64,000 bases of DNA, taken from UBA7672 sp030824255. GTDB taxonomy: Bacteria > Pseudomonadota > Alphaproteobacteria > Caulobacterales > Hyphomonadaceae. The stretch is from assembly GCA_942493305.1 (NCBI GenBank), contig OW818686.1, forward strand, positions 372,001 through 436,000. The letters are read 5' to 3'. Every line of letters starts with the position of its first letter. The stretch's first letter is position 1. The position numbers and the translations under genes are program-made. The notes beneath the pieces are model-generated. The model made no database searches and had not been told where the DNA came from. It saw only the letters and a program-made list of their open reading frames with translations. Positions 52,317 through 59,338 of this stretch are shown here, one piece after another.

Positions 52317-52766
52317 TCACCCTTTGGTGCGGCAATCGACCTGCGGTTGAGCGGGCAGCGCCGGAGCGGTGAATTCATCCAGCACCATTCCATCTGCGGC
52401 GAGCGGATAGACCCTGATGGTGAAATCGGGCTGCAGGCGGAATTCGATCATCCTGGTCGCATGCAGCCGGGAATCGACCGGGATCGTGGCGACGAGGTCC
52501 CAGCTGAGGTCGGGGTATTGGTAAGAGCAGTCGCCGATCCAGATACGGTCCGTAGCAGCGTTGGCAGACATGCCGTCATACCGACCACCCAGCATGACGG
52601 AGATTTCCCGGTTCAACGCCGACCAGACCGATTTGTCCCAGTTCTCGACGCGGATTTCCTGTCCGCTTTCGTTGACGAGGGCGTTCCTGGGCGGCGGCGG
52701 ACAACCGCCCAGAAGCAGCATTCCGACCAATGCCGGCGCCAGCGTGAACAAATGGCGCGTGTTCAT
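52317..52766 (-). CDS. Small unknown lipoprotein
   Basis: 149 aa. MNTRHLFTLAPALVGMLLLGGCPPPP with lipobox LGGC; the start ATG 52766 (GGGGAG five bases upstream) is preferred over GTG 52772. The body is beta-rich (NESGQEIRVENWDKSVWSALNREISVMLGGRYDG, FTIRVYPLAADGMVLDEF) and contains two more Cys (IGDCSYQYP, VDCRTKG) that may form a disulfide. Unknown role. Confidence 0.72.
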   Translation of the reverse strand: MNTRHLFTLAPALVGMLLLGGCPPPPRNALVNESGQEIRVENWDKSVWSALNREISVMLGGRYDGMSANAATDRIWIGDCSYQYPDLSWDLVATIPVDSRLHATRMIEFRLQPDFTIRVYPLAADGMVLDEFTAPALPAQPQVDCRTKG

Positions 52767-52868
52767 CTTCACTCCCCGAGCCCATATCCAACACAGACTG
52801 TGATTTGCGCGCAGCTACAGGCTACAAGGCGGCGCGGGATGGAAATATGGCATCCCTCGAGGACGGAC

Positions 52869-53645
52869 ATGACCAAGACACTGACACGCGATGAAACCAT
52901 CCCGCAGTCTCCCAGCGTGGACCCGGCGGAAATCGAGAAGTTCCGCGCCATGGCGGCGGACTGGTGGTCGGCCACGGGCAAGTTTGCGCCGCTGCACAAG
53001 TTCAACCCGGCGCGACTGACGTACATCCGGGAAACCGCGGTGAAGCATTTTGGGCTGGACGCGACAGCAAGGCGACCGCTGGAGGGGCTGCGGCTGCTGG
53101 ATGCGGGATGTGGCGGCGGGCTGGTGACGGAGCCGATGGCGCGGCTGGGCGCGCATGCGGTTGGGGTGGATGCGGGCGACGCCAACATCAAGGCGGCGAT
53201 GGTTCACGCCGACAGCGTGGAAGTGGATGTCGATTATCGCGTCGGGACCGTCGAGGGGCTGATCGCGGCGGGCGAGCCGAAATTCGACATCGTGCTGGCG
53301 CTGGAAGTCGTGGAGCATGTGCAGGATGCGGCGCAGTTCCTGAAGGATTGCGCGAACCTGGTGGCGCCGGGCGGCATGATGGTGATGGCGACGTTGAACC
53401 GGACGGCGAAGGCGTTTGCGCTGGCCGTGGTGGGGGCGGAGCATGTGTTGCGCTGGCTGCCGGTGGGGACCCATGACTGGAACAAGTTCGTGACGCCGGA
53501 CGAGGCGAAGACGGCACTGGCCGATGGCGGGCTCACACTGATGGATGAGGCTGGCGTGTCGTTCTCGCCGCTGTCGGGCCGGTGGAGCGTGACGCGCGAC
53601 CTGTCGGTCAACTACATGATCAGGGCGAGCCGTCCGAAGGACTGA
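52869..53645 (+). CDS. ubiG: Ubiquinone O-methyltransferase UbiG
   Basis: 258 aa from ATG 52869. SAM motif LLDAGCGGGLVTEP (about 75-88), AALEVVEHVQD, and the UbiG tail SFSPLSGRWSVTRDLSVNYM. It methylates two positions in ubiquinone synthesis, so it belongs with coq7 8 kb upstream. The longer frame back to 52347 is not credible because it overlaps a lipoprotein gene. It is 8 bases before mnmC. Confidence 0.93.
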   Translation: MTKTLTRDETIPQSPSVDPAEIEKFRAMAADWWSATGKFAPLHKFNPARLTYIRETAVKHFGLDATARRPLEGLRLLDAGCGGGLVTEPMARLGAHAVGVDAGDANIKAAMVHADSVEVDVDYRVGTVEGLIAAGEPKFDIVLALEVVEHVQDAAQFLKDCANLVAPGGMMVMATLNRTAKAFALAVVGAEHVLRWLPVGTHDWNKFVTPDEAKTALADGGLTLMDEAGVSFSPLSGRWSVTRDLSVNYMIRASRPKD

Positions 53646-53653
53646 GGCGCCAC

Positions 53654-55456
53654 ATGACGCGCCTGCCTCCCCTGCCCGATCTGGAATTCACGGATGCACT
53701 GCCTTTCGCGCGCGGGCATGGCGATGTGTATTTTTCGGGCGAGGGGCTGAGCGAGAAGCGCGCGGTGTTTCTGACCGGGTGCGGGCTGCCGGAGGCGTGG
53801 GCGGGGCGCGAGCATTTCGTGGTCGGCGAACTGGGGTTCGGGACGGGGCTGAACCTGCTGGCGCTGTGGGAGCTGTGGCGGGCGCAGCGGCCTTCGCCAA
53901 CGGCGCGGCTGGATGTGATGTCGTTCGAGGGGCTGCTGATGCCGCGCGACGCTGCGGCGCGCATTCATGCTGCGTGGCCGGAGCTGGGCGAGCTGTCGGC
54001 GAAGCTGCGGGACAGATGGCCGGAGCGGGCGCGCGGTGTGCAGCGCATCGCGCTGGGGGATGGCGTGACGCTGACGCTGTTTGTCGATGATGTCGCGCGG
54101 GCGGTGAGCGAGGCGCGGGCCCAATGCGATGCGTGGTTTCTCGATGGCTTTGCGCCGGCGAAGAACCCGGAGATGTGGAGCGCGGACGTGCTGGGCCATG
54201 TGGCGCGGATGTGCGCGCCCGGCGCACGTGCCGCGACTTATACAGTTGCAGGCGATGTACGGCGGAACCTGCAGGCCGTTGGCTTCGAGGTCGCCAAGGT
54301 TCCGGGGCATGGGAGGAAGAAGGAGCGGCTGGAGGCGCGGATAGTTGCGCCGCGTAAGCCTCGACCGGATGCTCCGAAGCGCGTGGCGATCATTGGCGCA
54401 GGGATCGCGGGGGCGTGCGCGGCAGCGGCGTTCGTGCGGCGCGGGCTGCATGTGACGGTCTATGATCAGAGCGATGTGACGGGCGCGGGGGCGAGCGGCA
54501 ATCCGATTGCGCTGGTGATGCCGCGTCTGGACGTGGGCGATACGCCGGCGGCAAGGGCGCTGCTGGAGGCGTGGCTGTATGCGCGGCGGTTCTATCCGGA
54601 GCTGGATGAGGCGGTGGAGGTGCTGGATGCGGTGCACCTTCCGCGCGGCGAGCGTGAGATGCAGCGATTTGCGAAGCTGATGGCCGATCCGCCGCTGGAG
54701 GCGGCGCTGTTGCAGGCTGAGGGGGATGGGCTTCGGCATGTGGGCGCGGTGGCGGTGAAACCGGAGCAGGCGTTGCCGAAGCTGCTGGAAGGTGCGGAGG
54801 TTCGCTATGGCCGCCGGATTGCGTCGCTGGACGAGGTGCACGCCGATCTGGTGGTCGTGTGCGCGGGTATGGGGGTGGCGGGGATGGATGCTGGTGCGCC
54901 CGCGATCGCGGGACGGCTTGGGCAGGTGGACTGGATCGACGCGGATGGCGCGGCTCAGGCCGTGGCGGATGGCGGGTATGCGGTGCAGGCGTTCGGGCGG
55001 TTGGTGTTTGGCGCGACGTTCGAGGCGGCGGATGGCGCGCCGAGCGTGAGCGACGCGGCGAGTGCGCACAATCTTGAGGTGTTGCGAAGACTGCGGCCCG
55101 ATGTTGCACCGCCGGTGAGCACGCCCCCGTCCTTCGAGACGAACGCTCTGCGTTCTCCTCAGGATGAGGGCTACGGGATAGTCGGGGCGCGCGCCGCGAT
55201 CCGCGCAACGACGCAGGACCGGATGCCGTTTGCGGGCAGCCCACCAAATGAAAAGGCGCCGGACGGCACGCCGGCGCCTTCAGGACGTCACCGCCTTATC
55301 GGCGGCCTCGGCTCACGTGGCTTTCTGTGGGCGCCACTGCTTGCCGAGCTGGTCGCTTCGGAAACCCTCGGTGAGCCACTGCCGGTGGAGGCAAGCGTGG
55401 CCGAGAGCGTTGACCCCGGGCGATTTGTGGCGCGCGCGGTGAAGCGCGGGCGCTGA
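53654..55456 (+). CDS. mnmC: MnmC, tRNA 5-methylaminomethyl-2-thiouridine bifunctional enzyme
   Basis: 600 aa. N-terminal methyltransferase (about 1-235, FGTGLNLLALWELW and WFLDGFAPAKNPEMWS) and C-terminal FAD-dependent oxidase (RVAIIGAGIAGACAAAAFVRRGLHVTVYDQ onward), the order of MnmC. It converts cmnm5- to mnm5-uridine at tRNA position 34. A stretch near the C-terminus (PPNEKAPDGTPAPSGRH) is an insertion. Convergent with the psp operon end. Confidence 0.92.
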   Translation: MTRLPPLPDLEFTDALPFARGHGDVYFSGEGLSEKRAVFLTGCGLPEAWAGREHFVVGELGFGTGLNLLALWELWRAQRPSPTARLDVMSFEGLLMPRDAAARIHAAWPELGELSAKLRDRWPERARGVQRIALGDGVTLTLFVDDVARAVSEARAQCDAWFLDGFAPAKNPEMWSADVLGHVARMCAPGARAATYTVAGDVRRNLQAVGFEVAKVPGHGRKKERLEARIVAPRKPRPDAPKRVAIIGAGIAGACAAAAFVRRGLHVTVYDQSDVTGAGASGNPIALVMPRLDVGDTPAARALLEAWLYARRFYPELDEAVEVLDAVHLPRGEREMQRFAKLMADPPLEAALLQAEGDGLRHVGAVAVKPEQALPKLLEGAEVRYGRRIASLDEVHADLVVVCAGMGVAGMDAGAPAIAGRLGQVDWIDADGAAQAVADGGYAVQAFGRLVFGATFEAADGAPSVSDAASAHNLEVLRRLRPDVAPPVSTPPSFETNALRSPQDEGYGIVGARAAIRATTQDRMPFAGSPPNEKAPDGTPAPSGRHRLIGGLGSRGFLWAPLLAELVASETLGEPLPVEASVAESVDPGRFVARAVKRGR

Positions 55457-55471
55457 TCTTAACTCACACTG

Positions 55472-55738
55472 TCAGAGTCTTTCCTCGGACCGACGCAGGC
55501 TTTCGATCTCGCCAGCGAGCTTGCGGTCGCCATCGGTGGCGAGGCGTTCGAGGACGTTGACGCGATCCTTGAGGCGCTGGATCTCGCGCATCATCTCGGT
55601 TTCGGAGGCGGAGGACATGCCCTGCTCGCGCATCATGTCCAACTTCATCTTCTGTGAACGCAGCGCGCCGTTGATGATGATGGCGGCGAGGCCACACATG
55701 ATGCCGAGGATCGGAATGAGAACGCCGACATTGTTCAT
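55472..55738 (-). CDS. Psp-associated small membrane protein 6 (LERL motif)
   Basis: 88 aa. N-terminal membrane segment (about 5-25, GVLIPILGIMCGLAAIIINGA), a charged linker and the C-terminal coiled-coil signature REIQRLKDRVNVLERLATDG/DRKLAGEIESLRR (about 51-83). Last gene of the psp operon, two to three bases after the preceding stop, so translationally linked. Probably a PspB-like membrane partner. It ends 15 bases before the convergent mnmC stop. Confidence 0.8.
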   Translation of the reverse strand: MNNVGVLIPILGIMCGLAAIIINGALRSQKMKLDMMREQGMSSASETEMMREIQRLKDRVNVLERLATDGDRKLAGEIESLRRSEERL

Positions 55739-55741
55739 GGA

Positions 55742-56011
55742 TCAGACCCTTTGTTCGGCGCGCAGGCGATCGATTTCACCGGCCAGCCTGCGATCTTCAT
55801 CCGTGGCGAGCCGCTCAAGCACTTCGACGCGGGCGCGCAGGCGGGCGATCTCGCTGGCGTTCTCGCCCAGCACGCGGTTGATCGCCTCGCTGTCGATGGC
55901 GCCCGCGCCCTTTGCACGCGCTTTCTCTATCTCCAGCTTGCTGGTCATCGCGAGCATCACCAGAAAGGTGACCATGCCGGCGATGGCGACGATCATGACT
56001 TCAAAAGGCAT
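55742..56011 (-). CDS. Psp-associated small membrane protein 5 (LERL motif)
   Basis: 89 aa. Membrane segment about 5-24 (VMIVAIAGMVTFLVMLAM), then ASEIARLRARVEVLERLAT/DEDRRLAGEIDRLRAEQRV. Closest in the motif to protein 6. Its ATG overlaps the previous gene's stop by one base (TGATG). Confidence 0.82.
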   Translation of the reverse strand: MPFEVMIVAIAGMVTFLVMLAMTSKLEIEKARAKGAGAIDSEAINRVLGENASEIARLRARVEVLERLATDEDRRLAGEIDRLRAEQRV

Positions 56012-56415
56012 CAGCGTTGGTCCTTGTCACGGTTGCGCAGGGCTTCGATCTCGGCGGCGAGGCGCGCTTCGCGCGAGGTCTGGTCCATATCGAGCACGAG
56101 GCGCTCGAGCACGGCGATACGCTCCAGCATCGAGCCCATGGTTGTTTCCATCTCGGCGACCTGCGCCTTGAGCTGTTCGACTTCGCTTGTGTTCGCGCCG
56201 GGCTGTGCGGCGCCGCCGCTCCAGTCGGACGTGAAGCCCCACTGCTTCATGCTGTCGGCGTCGAGACCCCAGAATTTGGGGTCCTTGAAATGGCTCCAGT
56301 CGCCACGACCGGCATGGCGGGCGGCGCGGCGGGCGCGCCAGGCGGCGCGCTTGGCTTCGCGTTCCATGCGCCAGGTTTCGCGATGCTTGCCCGATCCGCA
56401 ATCCTGATTGTTCAT
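56011..56415 (-). CDS. Psp-associated soluble coiled-coil protein 4 (LERL motif)
   Basis: 134 aa from ATG 56415, preceded by GGAAGGGA-type site. Lacks a membrane segment; instead an Arg-rich first 40 residues, then SHFKDPKFWG and a variable stretch, then the coiled coil VEQLKAQVAEMETTMGSMLERIAVLERLVLDMDQ and EARLAAEIEALRN. So the same C-terminal signature is attached to a different, basic N-terminus, possibly binding phospholipid headgroups or nucleic acid. Confidence 0.78.
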   Translation of the reverse strand: MNNQDCGSGKHRETWRMEREAKRAAWRARRAARHAGRGDWSHFKDPKFWGLDADSMKQWGFTSDWSGGAAQPGANTSEVEQLKAQVAEMETTMGSMLERIAVLERLVLDMDQTSREARLAAEIEALRNRDKDQR

Positions 56416-56443
56416 GGCGCTGCCTGTCCCTTCCTTCACTGGT

Positions 56444-56713
56444 CTAGCCTGCGTGGGCCTGATCGGCGCGCAGTCCGGCGATCTCGCGTGCGAGCTTGCG
56501 ATCATCATCCGTGATCACCCGCTCAAGAATTTCAAGTCGCGACCTCAACCGGGTGAGTTCCGCTGCGGTATCGGCGTTGATGCGATCCTGTCCATCGACT
56601 GCGCCCTTGGCTTGCGCCTTGATACGTTCCTCCTTGATCGAGATGAAGCCGACAACGGCGAATATCGCGACCACGGCGGCCAGGATCATTGCGGTGATGA
56701 TAATGCCTTCCAT
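56444..56713 (-). CDS. Psp-associated small membrane protein 3 (LERL motif)
   Basis: 89 aa. MEGIIITAMILAAVVAIFAVVGFISI is the membrane segment; then AELTRLRSRLEILERVITDD and DRKLAREIAGLRA. MEGIIIT is very like the start of the 84-aa member at 56927 (MEGVIAV), supporting paralogy. In the operon between the 54-aa ORF and the 134-aa ORF. Confidence 0.83.
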   Translation of the reverse strand: MEGIIITAMILAAVVAIFAVVGFISIKEERIKAQAKGAVDGQDRINADTAAELTRLRSRLEILERVITDDDRKLAREIAGLRADQAHAG

Positions 56714-56725
56714 TTGCCTGTCCCC

Positions 56726-56890
56726 TTAGCTGCGCAATTTTTCTATTTCCGCGGCAAGCCTTGCTTCCTCAGCTGTACGGAGGCTGGGGAGCGGCTGGCG
56801 GCGGGCTTCGCTGGTGTCGATGAAGCGCGGAGCGGGCTGTTCGCGCTGGGTCTTGTCGGGCGGGAAAGCGGGGCCGGACTTATTCTGCAT
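56726..56890 (-). CDS. 54-aa psp-operon ORF with a shortened motif
   Basis: 54 aa, too short for most callers: MQNKSGPAFPPDKTQREQ, PAPRFIDTSEARRQPLPSLR, TAEEARLAAEIEKLRS in consecutive segments. No membrane segment. The end keeps AEEARLAAEIEKLR, the second half of the LERL signature. Good ribosome site (GGAGG seven bases before the ATG), tightly fitted between neighbours (12 and 36 bases). Either a real peptide or the remains of a longer member. Confidence 0.6.
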   Translation of the reverse strand: MQNKSGPAFPPDKTQREQPAPRFIDTSEARRQPLPSLRTAEEARLAAEIEKLRS

Positions 56891-56926
56891 GGTTAGTCCT
56901 CCATGACCTTGCCGCCAGTGACCTGA

Positions 56927-57181
56927 TCAGGCCGGCGGGCGATCGCGCAGGCGATCTATTTCGCGCGACAGGCGCTGGTCGTCGTCGGTGACGAGACGTT
57001 CAAGCACGCGGACGCGATCGGTGAGCTTGTCGATCTGTTGCTGCATCTGTCCGATGACGGCGCTGTCTTCGCGCGACATGCCGCTATTGAGCTCGGCGCG
57101 CTTGCTCTTGCCGTTCTGCACGAGCCAGACGATGGCGACGACCATCGCGAACGGAGCCGCAACTGCAATGACGCCTTCCAT
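56927..57181 (-). CDS. Psp-associated small membrane protein 2 (LERL motif)
   Basis: 84 aa. Membrane segment about 3-21 (GVIAVAAPFAMVVAIVWLV), then charged NGKSKRAELNSGMSRED and QIDKLTDRVRVLERLVTDD/DQRLSREIDRLRDRPP. The motif is the best match to the PspC tail. ATG begins on the base after the preceding stop. Confidence 0.84.
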   Translation of the reverse strand: MEGVIAVAAPFAMVVAIVWLVQNGKSKRAELNSGMSREDSAVIGQMQQQIDKLTDRVRVLERLVTDDDQRLSREIDRLRDRPPA

Positions 57182-57439
57182 CTAGAGACCCGTTCCTGCA
57201 AGCGACGCCGCAGGGCGCCAGTTGATGCCAAAATCGCATTCCGGCGGGCAGCCGCGGGAGGCGACGTCGAAGGTGAGGCCCTTCTCGCCGCCGCCGAACA
57301 CGATCGTCATTTCGCCAGCGTCCAGGTGGACGGCGCCGAAGCGTGCAGCGATAGCAAGACCTGTCACCCCCGTCACGAGCAGCGCCGCAGCGCAGGCCAG
57401 TCTCACGTGAAGGTGGCTGATGTGGCGTTCGCGAGCCAT
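57182..57439 (-). CDS. Psp-operon membrane protein without the LERL motif
   Basis: 85 aa. MARERHISHLHVRLACAAALLVTGVTGLAIAARFGAVHLD: a short basic start then a membrane segment about 14-32, followed by a periplasmic-looking tail with two Cys (SRGCPPECDFGINW) that could form a disulfide or bind metal. Stop adjoins the next start. Different in design from the other members; role unknown. Confidence 0.72.
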   Translation of the reverse strand: MARERHISHLHVRLACAAALLVTGVTGLAIAARFGAVHLDAGEMTIVFGGGEKGLTFDVASRGCPPECDFGINWRPAASLAGTGL

Positions 57440-57482
57440 GGTGTCCCTCTATTGTTTTTATGGGGCTCTTGTCTGGTTCGTC

Positions 57483-57530
57483 GTCCGGCGCGGCAGTCCG
57501 GGAGGTTTGGGATTTTGGCTGCCGCGCCGG
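57483..57530 (-). promoter_or_regulatory. 13-base perfect stem between pspC and the downstream genes
   Basis: TCCGGCGCGGCAG and CTGCCGCGCCGGA pair perfectly across a 22-base loop (57496-57517), in the only sizeable gap of the operon (57440-57544). No T-run follows on the minus strand, so it may be a processing or attenuation stem and not a terminator. Confidence 0.6.
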
Positions 57531-57544
57531 AGGTGGAATTCGGG

Positions 57545-57946
57545 TTAGCGTCCCTCGAGATCGCGGAATTCGCGCTTCAGGCGCCATTCCTCCGAGGTCA
57601 CCGCACGTTCCATGCGGGCCAGGCGATCATCCATATCCTTGAACTTGTAGCGGATGTTGGAGAACGTTTCGCGCGGGCGATCCGACACCGACGTCCAGAA
57701 GCGTTCCTCGTCGGGCGAGAGATTGCGCGGACGATAGGGCTGCACCGGCGTGATCGCCCAGATCACCAGGTAGACCGGGATGATGAAGCCGACGCCGGTG
57801 AAGAGCAGGATGGCGGCGCCGATGCGGGTGATGGTCGGGTCCCAGCCCATGCGGTCGGCGATGCCGCCGCAGACGCCGGCGATGACCTTTTCACGGGAGC
57901 GGTAAAGCCGCTTGGGATTCGGAGAGGAGATGTAATCGTCGCGCAT
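57545..57946 (-). CDS. pspC: PspC, phage-shock membrane protein
   Basis: 133 aa. PspC domain: RLYRSREKVIAGVCGGIADRMGWDPTITRIGAAILLFTGVGFIIPVYLVIWAITP with two membrane segments. After a linker the tail reads DDRLARMERAVTSEEWRLKREFRDLEGR (about 106-133), typical of alphaproteobacterial PspC and similar to the LERL motif of the downstream proteins. PspC senses secretin mislocalisation and binds PspA/PspB in other bacteria. Start overlaps the pspB stop by one base. Confidence 0.92.
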   Translation of the reverse strand: MRDDYISSPNPKRLYRSREKVIAGVCGGIADRMGWDPTITRIGAAILLFTGVGFIIPVYLVIWAITPVQPYRPRNLSPDEERFWTSVSDRPRETFSNIRYKFKDMDDRLARMERAVTSEEWRLKREFRDLEGR

Positions 57947-58206
57947 CAGTTGATGTCCCCACGGGTGGATTGGGTCGGACGAGGCCGGACAGGTTGGGCG
58001 TCCGGTTCGAGCAGGCGTTCGAGTGTCTCGATCCGGCGCTCCATCGTGCGGGCGGAGCGCCAGAGGTCTTCGAGCATTCTCTCGTCATCTTCGGTGAGGT
58101 TCCGCGAGGAACGATTCTTCGAGATGTAGTGGAGGATGATCCACGGGAGACCGATGAAGATGATCCCCACGACACCTAGAGCGATAAATCCCTCGTGGAA
58201 TTCCAT
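57946..58206 (-). CDS. pspB: PspB, phage-shock membrane protein
   Basis: 86 aa. One membrane segment (about 5-25) then LTEDDERMLEDLWRSARTMERRIETLERLLEPDAQPVRP, the PspB signature (L-x-D-D-E-x-x-L, R-I-x-T-L-E-R-x-L). It acts with PspC to relieve PspA inhibition of PspF under membrane stress. TAATG overlap with pspA stop. Confidence 0.93.
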   Translation of the reverse strand: MEFHEGFIALGVVGIIFIGLPWIILHYISKNRSSRNLTEDDERMLEDLWRSARTMERRIETLERLLEPDAQPVRPRPTQSTRGDIN

Positions 58207-58928
58207 TACGCGCCCTCACCTTCGGATGCTTTGCGGCGAGCCGGGGCGGGAGCAGCGGCGACGGGAGCGGGAGCTCCGCCACGACGGCTCTTGATCTCGG
58301 CCAGTTCCTTCTCGATCGACTCTTCGGCGGCGAGCTCCTGGAATTGGGCTTCCAGCGAACGGTCGCCGACATTGATCAGGTCAGCATAGGCTTCCATCTC
58401 GTCGACCTTGCGTTCGATCTGGCCGTAGCGGCGCATGGCCTCGTCGACCTTGTTCACCTCGATGCGCGAGCGCATCGCGATGCGTTGTTCAGCGGCTTCG
58501 CGGCGGACAACAAGCGCACGATGTTTCGTTTTCGCTTCGTCCAGTTTCGCTTGCAGCTTCTCCAGATCGTCCTGGCGGCGGATCGAGACTTCGTCGATCG
58601 CCTTCAGGGCCTGGCGGCGGCTGTCGATCTCGCGATCGGCGCGTTGCTTGGCAGCGAGGGCGCCGCGGGCGAGGTCTTCACGCCCCTTTTCCACGGCGAG
58701 CTCGGCCTTGGCGGCCCAGTCGAGACGGGTCTGTTCGAGCTGCGTGATATCGCGCTCGTATTCCTTCTTGTCCGCCATCGACCGCGCAGCGGCGGAGCGG
58801 ACCTCGACGAGGCAGTCTTCCATTTCCTGGATGATCAGACGAGCGATCTTCTCGGGATCCTCCGCCTTATCCAGCATGGAATTGATGTTCGAGTTGATGA
58901 TGTCGGAGAGACGGGAGAAAACGCCCAT
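58206..58928 (-). CDS. pspA: PspA, phage-shock protein A
   Basis: 240 aa: MGVFSRLSDIINSNINSMLDKAEDPEKIARLIIQEMEDCLVEVRSAAA is diagnostic, followed by the long coiled coil. C-terminal 30 residues carry an Ala/Pro-rich tail. ESCRT-III-related membrane repair protein and inhibitor of PspF. Second gene of the operon. Confidence 0.97.
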   Translation of the reverse strand: MGVFSRLSDIINSNINSMLDKAEDPEKIARLIIQEMEDCLVEVRSAAARSMADKKEYERDITQLEQTRLDWAAKAELAVEKGREDLARGALAAKQRADREIDSRRQALKAIDEVSIRRQDDLEKLQAKLDEAKTKHRALVVRREAAEQRIAMRSRIEVNKVDEAMRRYGQIERKVDEMEAYADLINVGDRSLEAQFQELAAEESIEKELAEIKSRRGGAPAPVAAAPAPARRKASEGEGA

Positions 58929-59004
58929 ATCAGAAACCTTTCGTAGTGCCTTCTCGGGGGGTGGTCTTCTTGTTGGTGGTCTTATGTGCCGATGAAGAGG
59001 AGGG

Positions 59005-59142
59005 TCAGAAGAGGATGCGCGCGATCAGGAAGCCGGCGATAAAGAAGCCCCAGCTTTCAAAAGGCCTGCGGGTCAGCCAGCTTCCGAAACGACCCAGTGG
59101 GCTGGGCTTCTGGTAGGGATCGCGGCTGTCGGAGTAGCGCAT
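59005..59142 (-). CDS. 45-aa membrane protein, first gene of the psp operon
   Basis: 45 aa: MRYSDSRDPYQKPSPLGRFG, SWLTRRPFESWGFFIAGFLI, ARILF. A basic-aromatic lead, then a single membrane segment at the very end. ATG 59142 has AGGAG seven bases upstream, and the gene lies between the sigma-54 promoter and pspA. It is missed by normal length filters. It fits as a small Psp effector or as a structural leader; function unknown. Confidence 0.7.
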   Translation of the reverse strand: MRYSDSRDPYQKPSPLGRFGSWLTRRPFESWGFFIAGFLIARILF

Positions 59143-59189
59143 CTTGGTCTCCTGTGGTCGCCGGTGTAGCCCCGGCATGAAGACTTGAT

Positions 59190-59206
59190 TGCAACTGGCG
59201 TGCCAA
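59190..59206 (-). promoter_or_regulatory. Sigma-54 promoter of the psp operon
   Basis: On the minus strand the sequence is TTGGCAC-GCCAG-TTGCA, the exact -24/-12 consensus (TGGCAC-N5-TTGCA). Transcription would start near 59178, 36 bases before the first ATG. It faces the psp operon and is adjacent to the gene for its activator PspF. Confidence 0.9.
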
Positions 59207-59338
59207 CTTGTTTTTAACCAGTATAATCCTTGTTTTTACTTGTTTTTTAAAGTTTTGCCTGTGGAAAAATAGCGAATCTGGCGAAATTCGCCTTCCTGGT
59301 ATTGGCTATTTGCGCCACTTCATGGTAATTCTCACCAC
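59207..59338. promoter_or_regulatory. AT-rich pspF/psp upstream region with palindrome
   Basis: The AT-rich segment (59211-59270: runs of T, TATAAT) looks suited to IHF bending. GGCGAA-A-TTCGCC (59280-59292) is a perfect palindrome with a related half-site GCGAAT next to it, 75-90 bases upstream of the sigma-54 promoter, the usual place of PspF enhancer sites. TATAAT at 59222 could instead be part of the pspF promoter. Confidence 0.55.

Noticed and set aside
53612..55069. A 485-codon frame opposite mnmC
   Set aside because: Arg/His/Pro-rich translation without any motif; the plus-strand MnmC explains the region.
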